A DNA stretch of 64,000 bases from Rikenellaceae bacterium (GTDB lineage: Bacteria; Bacteroidota; Bacteroidia; Bacteroidales; UBA932). Below, in pieces: positions 18,191 through 25,725 of this stretch. Every line of letters starts with the position of its first letter. Positions within the stretch are counted from its first letter, which is position 1. The position numbers and the translations under genes were made by a program. A model generated the notes under the pieces. It saw nothing but the letters and a program-made list of their open reading frames with translations. It had not been told where the DNA came from and made no database searches. Location of the stretch: positions 18,231 through 82,230 of the forward strand of contig JALEPJ010000003.1 of assembly GCA_022766385.1 (NCBI GenBank). Direction: 5' to 3'.

Positions 18191-19474
18191 ATTCTTCTTT
18201 GGATTGGCAGGTACTCCGAGTTTTATGACCTGACGTGCCGACTGCACTATACTTCTGCCTGAATCTTTCAGTTTCTCTGAACAACTGTCGTAATATCTTG
18301 TGGCTTCAGCAAGTTTGTTACCCATTTCAGCATGTGCCTTTGCGAAATCAGCCACACGTTCCACCATCCTTTCTGCTGCAGCTATGATCTGCTGCTGATT
18401 ACGAGCCTGCTCGACATTGGTCCAGGCTATGTTGATCATCCTCAGGAAAGGCATAAGGGTCTCTTCACTGCAGATCAGGACTCCTTGTGAATAAGCCTCT
18501 CTCCATAGTTTTCCGTCTTCGTTGTAGGCAAGCTGCAGTGCCGGATAATTCGGGACGAACATAAGAGTGTAGTCGAGCATACGGTGTTTTGGGCGCAAGT
18601 ATTTATCATAGCTTTTCCCCGCCAGTTTCTTGACTTGCTCCCGTATCGCAAGCAGATTCCGTTTTGAAGACTCCCTTCGTTCCTGCTCATTTTCTGCTTC
18701 TACGTAATCACTGTATGCTGCGAGAGATACCTTCGCATCTATCACAATATCATTGTCGTCCGGAAGGTGCAGGATAAAATCGGGACGCATAGTTTTTTCC
18801 GTGTCCTCATTAGTTATCAGGAAGCCCAGTTCATCCCTCAAGCTGGCTTCTTTCTCGTAATCGCGCCCCTCCACAAGTCCTTCAGCATTAAGAAGATTCG
18901 CGAGCACAGTCTCTCCCCAGCAGCCTTGAAGCTTTTTCTGTCCCCGCAGCGCTTCTGCCAGATGATCAGCTTTTCCTCCTATGCTGCGGCTGTGCTCCTC
19001 GAGGCTCTTCACTGCCGAATCGAACTTCTCCTTCATCTCCGCCGCATCCTTCAATTGCGTACGGCAGTTGCTTTCGAAGGCCTCCTTCATATCCTTGAGC
19101 TCCTTCCCAAGGTCGCCGCTGATATTGTCAAAGGTTTCCTTCGCTTTTTGAGTCAATGCTTCCTCGCGAAGCTTCAGCAGCTCTTCGGTGCGAGCGCTCA
19201 TTTCGGCCTTGACTATTGCCAATTCCTGCTCCAAGTCCTTCTCGTGCTGGGCTTTTAGCTCTTCAATATGGGCCTTGTGCTGCTCCTTCAGCTCGCTGAT
19301 GATCGCCATATTCTGCCGCCTCAATTCCTCAATCGCCGCCTCGGCGCTTTTCTTCCCCGCAAGAGCCTCCGCCGCCCGTCCTTTCCAGCGCAGAGTCACA
19401 ATAATATGTGTCAATGCCCAAACGGCAACAATAAGCGCGATTCCGCAAAGTATGTATATCAGTTTTTCTCCCAT
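18179..19474 (-). CDS. rmuC: DNA recombination protein RmuC homologue
   Basis: RmuC family, a predicted nuclease-like protein that limits inversions at short inverted repeats. Starting at ATG 19474 (MGEKLIYILCGIALIVAVWALTH) the protein is 431 residues: one N-terminal membrane helix, a long coiled coil (about 35-190, rich in Glu/Lys/Ala heptads), and the conserved C-terminal nuclease-like domain (MRPDFILHLPDDNDIVIDAKVSLAAY, about 240-265). The longer track start would place 18 extra residues before the membrane helix and overlaps a -7-like TATCTTTG on the minus strand (19492-19499), so it is rejected. Confidence 0.92.
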   Translation of the reverse strand: MGEKLIYILCGIALIVAVWALTHIIVTLRWKGRAAEALAGKKSAEAAIEELRRQNMAIISELKEQHKAHIEELKAQHEKDLEQELAIVKAEMSARTEELLKLREEALTQKAKETFDNISGDLGKELKDMKEAFESNCRTQLKDAAEMKEKFDSAVKSLEEHSRSIGGKADHLAEALRGQKKLQGCWGETVLANLLNAEGLVEGRDYEKEASLRDELGFLITNEDTEKTMRPDFILHLPDDNDIVIDAKVSLAAYSDYVEAENEQERRESSKRNLLAIREQVKKLAGKSYDKYLRPKHRMLDYTLMFVPNYPALQLAYNEDGKLWREAYSQGVLICSEETLMPFLRMINIAWTNVEQARNQQQIIAAAERMVERVADFAKAHAEMGNKLAEATRYYDSCSEKLKDSGRSIVQSARQVIKLGVPANPKKNLPE

Positions 19475-19491
19475 TTCTTCCTCTTTTTTTG

Positions 19492-19499
19492 CAAAGATA
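19492..19499 (-). promoter_or_regulatory. Candidate -7 element for rmuC
   Basis: The minus strand reads TATCTTTG, an exact TAnnTTTG match, 17 nt upstream of the preferred rmuC ATG. No good -33 element was seen at the expected spacing. Confidence 0.5.
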
Positions 19500-19551
19500 G
19501 TGTTTACTTGTGCCAGGCTGAAGCACAAGTGCTAAAATTTTCATTATTTTT

Positions 19552-19559
19552 TGAAATAT
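19552..19559. repeat. Left copy of 8-bp target-site duplication
   Basis: TGAAATAT lies directly outside the left IS end and is repeated exactly at 20458-20465 outside the right end. The size fits IS4-family insertions (usually 8-13 bp). Confidence 0.7.
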
Positions 19560-19564
19560 CATGT

Positions 19565-19580
19565 GTGTCCACTAAAAATT
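19565..19580 (+). repeat. Left terminal inverted repeat core of the IS
   Basis: GTGTCCACTAAAAATT, the exact reverse complement of 20436-20451. Confidence 0.85.
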
Positions 19581-19606
19581 GTGGACGGTTTATATAAGTT
19601 TAACAA

Positions 19607-20335
19607 TTAAAACAAAGTCGGTTCACTCGACTCATCAAGTTCATTGACAATATTGTAGTTAGGTTTACTGAAGAGTTTGTCAAGAGGTAAAGTCTCTGTA
19701 AGTGAGACATTTGCCATTTGCAGCCTTTCATCCTCGGCGAAGGCGCTCGTGAAGAAGATGAACTTCCTCTTGTTCTCCTCGTACGGAATGGCATCCATGG
19801 CGTTCATGTCATTCACTCGGGCTTCAGTTATGTGAAAGAACGTTGGAATAGAAGTTTCAATGTCATACAGAGTATGAACCTTGATTCCTCCCTTTCCCTG
19901 GTTCTTCCTATAAATAGCCCACTTGAATGCATTCAGGCAGAGTTCTATCGTAGTTGAGTCAAATGCATACACATGTCCGTTCAGCTTGAAGATGTCAGTC
20001 GCTCGGCATTCTCTGGCTTCTGCGATTACGCGATATGCGAACTCCTCGAAGATACGATAGTCGCGATTGTTGTTCGCCTTTGAAAGATTGCTCTTGGTGG
20101 CATATTTTCCAAAGCCCAGATGATAAGCTTTCCCAGAGAGTGCTTGTGTCGCAAGAGCAACATCACGAAGGCTTTCACGATTGGCGAGTTGTCCGAACAT
20201 CAAGACTGCGAGCTGGTTCCAGCAAGTAAAAAACTTGACGTAACGATTTCCGTCGTATTTGTTTGATAATCTGAGGAATACATCCTTGTCGAGGAAATCT
20301 AAAAGCTGTGAGAACACGTATTTTCCGTTATGCAT
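19607..20335 (-). pseudogene. IS4-family transposase, internally deleted
   Basis: The 242-residue frame starts like a DUF4372/IS4 transposase (MHNGKYVFSQLLDFLDKDVF, RYVKFFTCWNQLAVLMFGQLANRESLRD, YHLGFGKYATKSNLSKAN). It retains the first catalytic Asp (AFDSTTIEL, Asp126), then KGGIKVHTLYD and ITEARVNDMNAMDAIPYE. After that, the family's DRGYVD segment (second Asp) is missing, and sequence resumes at KRKFIFFTSAF. The Y-R-E-K region is also missing before the C-terminal tail SLTETLPLDKLF...EPTLF. Both deletions keep the reading frame. It should be catalytically dead. The missing segments are judged against my memory of the family, not an alignment. Confidence 0.8.
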
Positions 20336-20435
20336 GTGCCATTCTACAATAGTCTGGCAAAGATAATTTCAAATCGGCGCGGTCTCTAAGCCCTTGTAAC
20401 GACCTAACTTTCAATATCTTCAAAGAACTTTTATG

Positions 20436-20451
20436 AATTTTTAGTGGACAC
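20436..20451 (+). repeat. Right terminal inverted repeat core of the IS
   Basis: AATTTTTAGTGGACAC, the exact reverse complement of the left core at 19565-19580. Confidence 0.85.
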
Positions 20452-20457
20452 TAATGC

Positions 20458-20465
20458 TGAAATAT
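20458..20465. repeat. Right copy of 8-bp target-site duplication
   Basis: TGAAATAT, identical to 19552-19559, directly outside the right IS end. Confidence 0.7.
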
Positions 20466-20567
20466 ACTAACTTTAGAATCTTGACGGAGTGGAGTCCCCC
20501 TTTCCATTTCACGAAAGATGCGAGATCGCCCGAACTATTGCCTTGTAATTATTATAATATATTGAAT

Positions 20568-21731
20568 ATGAGGAGATTGCCTATTCTTTTTACGAGCATT
20601 GCCCTTGCTTTGCTTTCCTGCACCGGAGAGGAGAGCCTTGACTCTATTGCCCGCCGCGTATATTCCGTCGCCGATATTCAGATGAGGGATATTGACAACA
20701 GACTTGCTCCAGACTCTTATCCCAAAACATACGAGAACGGAGTCCCGAAGGATTCGGACCAGGGCTGGTGGTGTAGCGGCTTCTATCCCGGCACACTCTG
20801 GCTGCTGTATGAGCAGACGGGAGACGAGAGCTACAGGAGCCTTGCCGAAAAGCATACACTGAAGCTCTCCGACCTGCCCGACAAGATTACCGACCACGAC
20901 ATCGGCTTCCAGATTGCCAGCAGTTTTGGCAATGCTTACCGCATCACCGCCGATACTTGCTGGCTCGCGAGTCTCAAGAAGGGAGCTTTGTGCCTTGCCG
21001 GAAGATTCTCGCCGGTGACTGGTACTACGAAGAGTTGGAATTTCAGTCGCAATTGGGATTTCCCCGTCATCATTGACAATATGATGAATCTGGAGATCCT
21101 GACTATGGCATCCCGTCTATTTCAGCTTGACTCGCTCGCGGAAATCGCTTGTACTCATGCCAATACGACCATAAAGAATCATTTCAGGGACGATTTCAGC
21201 TGCTTCCACCTTGTCGATTATGACAGCACTGATGGCCACATTCGCGGCAAGCAGACGGTTCAGGGTTATTCGGATGATTCTGCCTGGGCGAGGGGACAGG
21301 CCTGGGCGCTTTACGGTTATACTATGATGGCCCGTGAAACCGCTGTGGAGCAATATCTCCATCAGGCTGAGGGGATAGCCGATATGCTGCTGGAGCGACT
21401 CCCGGAGGACGGCATTCCGTACTGGGATTTCGATGACCCGGCCATTCCTGATGCTCTGCGCGATGCCTCTGCCGGAGCCATTATGTCCTCTGCCTTTGCG
21501 GAGCTCGCAGGAATGACTGCATCTTCTACCAGGTCCAAGGCTTATCGCCAAATGGCTGAGCGTCAGCTGCGTACCCTCGCCAGTGAGGCGTATCTAGCTT
21601 CCCCTGGGACCAATGGAGGCTTCCTTCTCAAGCATAGTGTCGGCAACATCCCCGGCGGCACCGAGATAGATGTTCCGCTCAGCTATGCCGACTACTACTT
21701 TATCGAGGCCCTGGGCCGGCTCATTGAATAA
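20568..21731 (+). CDS. GH88-family unsaturated glucuronyl hydrolase-like lipoprotein
   Basis: Glycoside hydrolase of the GH88 type, which hydrolyses unsaturated uronic acids released by polysaccharide lyases from glycosaminoglycans or plant uronides. From ATG 20568 the protein has 387 residues with a lipobox (LALLSC, Cys18). It has an (alpha/alpha)6-barrel pattern with the two acidic positions expected for the family in DHDIGFQ (Asp111) and VIIDNMMN (Asp170), plus QGYSDDSAWARGQAWALYGY. The longer track start begins at the IS edge and lacks a signal peptide. No lyase, sulfatase or SusCD pair is adjacent, so its substrate is open. The IS element ends 110 bp upstream. Confidence 0.87.
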   Translation: MRRLPILFTSIALALLSCTGEESLDSIARRVYSVADIQMRDIDNRLAPDSYPKTYENGVPKDSDQGWWCSGFYPGTLWLLYEQTGDESYRSLAEKHTLKLSDLPDKITDHDIGFQIASSFGNAYRITADTCWLASLKKGALCLAGRFSPVTGTTKSWNFSRNWDFPVIIDNMMNLEILTMASRLFQLDSLAEIACTHANTTIKNHFRDDFSCFHLVDYDSTDGHIRGKQTVQGYSDDSAWARGQAWALYGYTMMARETAVEQYLHQAEGIADMLLERLPEDGIPYWDFDDPAIPDALRDASAGAIMSSAFAELAGMTASSTRSKAYRQMAERQLRTLASEAYLASPGTNGGFLLKHSVGNIPGGTEIDVPLSYADYYFIEALGRLIE

Positions 21732-21780
21732 GCTGTTCCGTTAGGGCCAAGCTTGCGCTGTTTGTCGAGGGGCCTGTTGT

Positions 21781-21890
21781 TCGTGGGGGATAACTGCCTG
21801 ATACACAGCAAGATAAGCACTTGTCTATGGGTAAATTTGCTCATAGACAAATGCTTAAAACATTGATACACAATGACTTATCTCCCACGA
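21781..21890. repeat. 110-bp imperfect palindrome
   Basis: Two 49-nt arms (21781-21829 and 21842-21890) around a 12-nt loop. The inner 15 nt pair at 14 of 15 positions (AAGCACTTGTCTATG / CATAGACAAATGCTT) and the outer 10 at 9 of 10 (TCGTGGGGGA / TCTCCCACGA). Overall 32 of 49 positions match. In the poorly paired middle, TGATACACA occurs in direct orientation in both arms. Confidence 0.75.
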
Positions 21891-22288
21891 TGCGCAGGCA
21901 GGAAAAGGGATTCTGGCTGTATTGTTCACATCCGTCACATCATCATATTCTACCCCATCCCTGGACTGGAAACAATTCGTGGCAAAATAACCGTTTCCTT
22001 TGCCGCTCCATTCCCAATTACAATGCACTAGCATCGTGTAGCATCTAATTGTTGTATAAAAGGAAATATTTTCAAAAATTTGCTGAGCCATCAAACTCAA
22101 CACGTTACGAATATGCCTATCCAGAAGTACGTGATAATCTTCTCTGCTTCCGAACGCAGGGGACTTACCAAGAGTGTGAAATCGAAAGTAATCCATCCAT
22201 TGGACACCATATGAAGGCAGAATGAACTGCCGGGCATATATGCCCCATACACATAGCCCCAAAATGGGCGCCGACAGGCGAATAAAGA

Positions 22289-22328
22289 AAAGGATCCGAC
22301 CCTCGGTGACGGGGAGTTCAGATCCTTT
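22289..22328 (-). terminator. Intrinsic terminator downstream of tRNA-Leu
   Basis: On the minus strand an AAAGGATC / GATCCTTT stem encloses an inner CCC/GGG pairing and is followed by TTCTTT. It lies about 20 nt after the tRNA 3' end. Confidence 0.75.
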
Positions 22329-22349
22329 GTTTCTATCGTTATAAATGTG

Positions 22350-22433
22350 TGCCCGAGGCCGGACTCGAACCGGCACGCCGTTTGAGGGCAAAGGATTTTG
22401 AGTCCTTCGTGTCTACCATTTCACCACTCGGGC
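22350..22433 (-). tRNA. tRNA-Leu (anticodon CAA)
   Basis: The minus strand folds as a class II tRNA. The acceptor is GCCCGAG/CTCGGGC with discriminator A. The D-arm region is TGGTGAAATGGTAGACACG. The anticodon arm AAGGA-CTCAAAA-TCCTT gives anticodon CAA. A long variable arm follows, and the T-arm is CCGG-TTCGAGT-CCGG. The 3' CCA is not encoded. It has its own promoter and terminator. Confidence 0.95.
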
Positions 22434-22461
22434 GGCAGTGCGCCTTTTTCAGCACAGGTTG

Positions 22462-22492
22462 CAAAGGTATCGAAAATTCCTTAATAATCAAA
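22462..22492 (-). promoter_or_regulatory. Promoter of tRNA-Leu
   Basis: The minus strand shows TTTG (22489-22492), 19 nt, then TACCTTTG (22462-22469), a full match to the Bacteroidota -33/-7 consensus. The tRNA begins 28 nt downstream. It is divergent from aroB and occupies the same short intergenic region. Confidence 0.75.
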
Positions 22493-22516
22493 TTTTTCTG
22501 CGTATCTTCGTAAACT

Positions 22517-23566
22517 ATGAATACTTTGAAGATTTTTGTCAATGAAGATTTCTCCTCCCTTCCTGCCCTTTTGACGGGAGAGACGGAGCTTTTCCTCATT
22601 TATGATGCCAATGTTGAATCTTCAGCCAAGATGCTGATTTCTTCCTGCGAGGCCGCTGCTTCTGCCATTAAGGCCAGTCTTGCCATTCAGACCTCGGAAG
22701 CGGTGAAGACTATGGATACGGTAATGAGTATTTGCAGTTTCCTTTTGGACAATGGCGCGAGCAGAAAGGCCCTTGTTCTGGCCTTGGGCGGCGGCATTAC
22801 CACCGATATGGCCGGATTTGCAGCCAGCATATACAAGAGGGGAGTGCGATTTGCCAATATTCCTACCACCCTCCTGGCGCAGGTCGATGCTGCCATCGGG
22901 GGCAAGACCGGAGTCAATTTTGAGCACTACAAGAATATACTCGGAGTTATCAACCAGCCGGAATTCACCTATATTGCCGGCAATGTTCTCAATACCCTCG
23001 GAAGGCGTGAGTATCTGTCCGGAGTGGCGGAACTCCTGAAGACCTTCATCATTGCCGATGCTGAATCTTATGCAAGGGCGGTGGAGGATTTGAGGCAGGG
23101 CAAGCCTGTCGGCGCCGGGCTTATCGAGGCTGCGGCACGAATAAAGGCTGGGGTGGTCGAGCGGGATGAAAAGGAGAACGGAGAGCGCAGGAACTTGAAT
23201 CTGGGGCATACTGTCGCACACGCAATAGAATGGTGGCAGGGTGAGGACACTGAGATGCAAGGCGTTGATACCAAGGCTACTGACTACTCCCACGGAGAGG
23301 CTGTTGCCATAGGAATGGTCAAGGCGGCAGAGCTTTCGGAGAAGTTGGGATACTGTAAAAAAGGTCTTTCCGCGAGAATCAAGGCTGATTTGGAGGCCGT
23401 GGGTCTTCCTACGGAATGCTCTATCTCCGTTGATGTTTTTGCCCGGGCCATAAGTCAGGACAAGAAGGCTGTGGGAGATTCAATATGGTTCGTGCTGATA
23501 CGCTCGATTGGCAGGGTTGAAGCACGCTATATGCCTCTGGATGAGGTGATTGATGCGTTGCGATGA
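22517..23566 (+). CDS. aroB: 3-Dehydroquinate synthase
   Basis: Converts DAHP to 3-dehydroquinate, the second step of the shikimate pathway, using NAD+ and a divalent metal. The 349 residues carry the NAD-binding GGGITTDMAGFAASIYKRGV (about 92-111), PTTLLAQVDAAIGGKTGVN, GVAELLKTFIIAD, and the metal-binding NLGHTVAHAIE and HGEAVAIGM histidines. The start ATG lies directly downstream of a weak -7-like TATCTTCG. It is followed by the aroD-aroA fusion after about 65 nt, which groups three shikimate steps in one transcript. Confidence 0.95.
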   Translation: MNTLKIFVNEDFSSLPALLTGETELFLIYDANVESSAKMLISSCEAAASAIKASLAIQTSEAVKTMDTVMSICSFLLDNGASRKALVLALGGGITTDMAGFAASIYKRGVRFANIPTTLLAQVDAAIGGKTGVNFEHYKNILGVINQPEFTYIAGNVLNTLGRREYLSGVAELLKTFIIADAESYARAVEDLRQGKPVGAGLIEAAARIKAGVVERDEKENGERRNLNLGHTVAHAIEWWQGEDTEMQGVDTKATDYSHGEAVAIGMVKAAELSEKLGYCKKGLSARIKADLEAVGLPTECSISVDVFARAISQDKKAVGDSIWFVLIRSIGRVEARYMPLDEVIDALR

Positions 23567-23631
23567 GCTGAGCGCGAATACCGCAGGCACAGAATGATAA
23601 CAGTCCCGCGAGGACTTTGAAAGATAAGGAT

Positions 23632-25725
23632 ATGATTTGCACCAGCATACAGGGCAAGACTCTTGAGGAGATTTTTGCCATTCTTGAAGAGGAAGCGGTC
23701 GAGATGGCTGAAATACGCCTTGACCGTTGTCCCTTGACTGACAGTGAGATAGAGGAACTGTTCTCGAATACGGACACGCCGCTCGTGGCGACTTGCCGCA
23801 TTGCCGAAAGCGCGGATATGCAGGAGGCAGAGCGCAAGTTGCGCACCGCAGTTCAGGCGGGAGCCAAGTACATTGACATAGAAATCGAAGCCCCGGCGCC
23901 TATGGGAAAGCGTCTGCGTCGCGCGGCGAGGGAGAACGGCACCACCCTGATACGCTCCTTCCACGATTTCGAGGGCACAGCTTCGCTTGAAGAACTTGAG
24001 CGGATAGTCATTAAGTGCAAGTCCTTCGGCGCCGATGTGGTCAAGGTCGTTACTACAGCGAAGAGCGCAGAAGACTGCAGGACCATCTCCAGGCTTTATG
24101 GCGTGAAGATACCGCCAGAGGCCTTTCATCTCCATCCTGGGCTTGAGGGAGAGCTTGAGCCTGAGCGTATTGCAGAGGGAAGCCTGATCGCGTTCTGTAT
24201 GGGCGAGGCGGGCCGTATGAGCCGTCTCGATGCGCTGAAATATGGCGCTCCTTTTACCTATGCCGCCCTCGATGAGGCTTCGGCGACTGCTCCGGGGCAA
24301 TGGTCGTTTGCCGAAATGTCCAAGGCTTTGTATGGCAATGCCGAGGGCTTCTATGCTGAGCATCTGGTGATGCCGGCCTCGAAGAGTTTCGCACAGCGCG
24401 CAATCATTGCCGCAGCCCTCGCGGAAGGAACTTCACACCTGAGAGGCTATTCACCCTGCGCGGACAGCGAGGCCGCAATTGCGGTAGCACGCGCTCTGGG
24501 CGCAGAGGTTACGGAAGGTGAAGTGTTGACTATCAAGGGCATAGGCCCTATTGACAAGCCCCTTCTCCTAAATTCCCTCCATACCGGCGAGTCTGGCCTG
24601 CTCACCAGGTTGATGATTCCGATTCTGGCAAAAATCGGCAATGGAGCCATACGTGTGACGGGCGAGAAAACCCTTGTAAAACGCCCTTTGAGCGGAGCCA
24701 ATGACATAATGGCGGCTTTTGGAGTGACTTTGCACAATGTCGAGGAGCATCCTGGCTCCAAGGAAATCTTCGTTCCATTGAACATAGTCGGTAATCTCAT
24801 TCCGGGCCGTTCTGACATTTCAGGCAAGGGAGGCTCCCAGCTCATCTCAGGACTTCTTATGGCCCTGCCTTTGGCTGACAGGACTTCAAGCCTCTTTGTG
24901 AGCGAGCCGAAAAGCATACCTTATCTCTACATAACCCTCGACGTCCTTCAGAAATTCGGAATACGTGTAATTACCGAGCTGGAAGGCGACAAGGACTTCC
25001 TTGAAACCCAGGACTGGAACCGTTGTACGGGTATGAGCTTCAAAATCAAGGGAGGGCAAGCATACAAGGCCGTTGACATGAGCCTTGAAGGAGACTGGAG
25101 CGCTGCGGCCAATTTCTGTGTAGCCGGAGCCGTTTTCGGAAGTGCATCTGTGGACGGACTCGATACCCGTTCGCTGCAGGCCGACTTGACCATAATGGAC
25201 GTGCTCGTAGAGGCCGGAGCCAGCATTTCACAATTTGACAATGACTGCGTGGATGCGGTGAACGAAGCCGCGACCGCAGCAGGAGTCAATCCTCATACGG
25301 GGGCTGTGAATGTGGTCAAGGCCCCTCTGAATGCCTTCAGCTTCGATTTGAACAATGCCCCTGACCTCTTCCCTATAGTGGCCATTCTCGCTGCCTTCTG
25401 TCCGGGGCGCAATGTCATCGGCGGCACAGGCCGTCTTGCCGGCAAGGAGAGCAACCGCGCCCTCGCCATACTCAATATGCTCCTCCAGATGGGAGTCAAT
25501 GCGAAAATCGAGGGCGACAATATGATAATTGAGGGTCATTCTATGGCCTACAGGCTTCTGAACGGCAAGCTGCTCAAAGGCGGAGCCTATACCTCGAACC
25601 ACGACCACAGGATGGTGATGGCTCTCAAGGTGGCCTCACTTGGAGCGGAGTCTCCTATTATTATCGACGATGAGGCCTGCGTGGCCAAGTCATGCCCTGA
25701 TTTCCTCCAGATATTCGGCAACTGA
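23632..25725 (+). CDS. aroDA: Fused type I 3-dehydroquinate dehydratase / EPSP synthase
   Basis: One 697-residue protein carrying two shikimate enzymes. Residues about 1-230 are a type I dehydroquinase: AEIRLDRC, IRSFHDFEGT (catalytic His111) and VVKVVTTAK (Schiff-base Lys138), ending AALDEASATAPGQWS. Residues about 240-697 are EPSP synthase: HLVMPASKSFAQRAIIAAAL, LHTGESGLLTRLM, and later LEGDWSAAANF and SNHDHRMVMALKVA. The lengths match two complete domains with almost no linker. The track start is TTG 23617; ATG 23632 is preferred because it begins the family N terminus (MICTSIQGKT). The steps in between (AroE, AroK) are not in the window. Its stop overlaps the nhaC start by one base. Confidence 0.9.
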   Translation: MICTSIQGKTLEEIFAILEEEAVEMAEIRLDRCPLTDSEIEELFSNTDTPLVATCRIAESADMQEAERKLRTAVQAGAKYIDIEIEAPAPMGKRLRRAARENGTTLIRSFHDFEGTASLEELERIVIKCKSFGADVVKVVTTAKSAEDCRTISRLYGVKIPPEAFHLHPGLEGELEPERIAEGSLIAFCMGEAGRMSRLDALKYGAPFTYAALDEASATAPGQWSFAEMSKALYGNAEGFYAEHLVMPASKSFAQRAIIAAALAEGTSHLRGYSPCADSEAAIAVARALGAEVTEGEVLTIKGIGPIDKPLLLNSLHTGESGLLTRLMIPILAKIGNGAIRVTGEKTLVKRPLSGANDIMAAFGVTLHNVEEHPGSKEIFVPLNIVGNLIPGRSDISGKGGSQLISGLLMALPLADRTSSLFVSEPKSIPYLYITLDVLQKFGIRVITELEGDKDFLETQDWNRCTGMSFKIKGGQAYKAVDMSLEGDWSAAANFCVAGAVFGSASVDGLDTRSLQADLTIMDVLVEAGASISQFDNDCVDAVNEAATAAGVNPHTGAVNVVKAPLNAFSFDLNNAPDLFPIVAILAAFCPGRNVIGGTGRLAGKESNRALAILNMLLQMGVNAKIEGDNMIIEGHSMAYRLLNGKLLKGGAYTSNHDHRMVMALKVASLGAESPIIIDDEACVAKSCPDFLQIFGN

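Larger units (their letters stand above)
19560..20457 (-). mobile_element. Internally deleted IS4-family insertion element (898 bp)
   Basis: Bounded by an exact 8-bp direct repeat (TGAAATAT) and by terminal inverted repeats. The left end reads CATGTGTGTCCACTAAAAATT and the right end, on the other strand, CATTAGTGTCCACTAAAAATT, which is 19 of 21 positions identical. The inner 16 bp (19565-19580 and 20436-20451) match perfectly. The single ORF is a shortened DUF4372/IS4-type transposase missing its catalytic centre. A complete element of this kind would carry a transposase of roughly 390 residues. Intact ends around a deleted gene mean it could still be moved by a transposase supplied elsewhere in the genome. 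Confidence 0.85.
21732..22349. other. 618-bp gene-free gap between GH88 and tRNA-Leu
   Basis: Contains a 110-bp imperfect palindrome (21781-21890) and the tRNA terminator hairpin (22289-22328). Between them, about 400 bp show no gene I can support. A 178-codon minus-strand ORF (21855-22391) runs into the tRNA gene and its product has no recognisable domain. The segment lies downstream of the tRNA-Leu 3' end, a common site for integrative elements. No integrase or duplicated tRNA end is present. Confidence 0.6.

Noticed and set aside
20454-20567. Long N-terminal extension of the GH88 ORF beginning at the IS edge
   Set aside because: The 38 extra residues have no signal character, while ATG 20568 begins a clean lipoprotein signal. 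The extension would have to start at the last bases of the IS.
21855-22391. 178-codon minus-strand ORF in the GH88-tRNA gap
   Set aside because: Its first part runs through the tRNA-Leu gene and the terminator hairpin. It has no recognisable domain, no ribosome-binding signal and no promoter placed for translation. It might include a decayed remnant, but it is not supportable as a gene.
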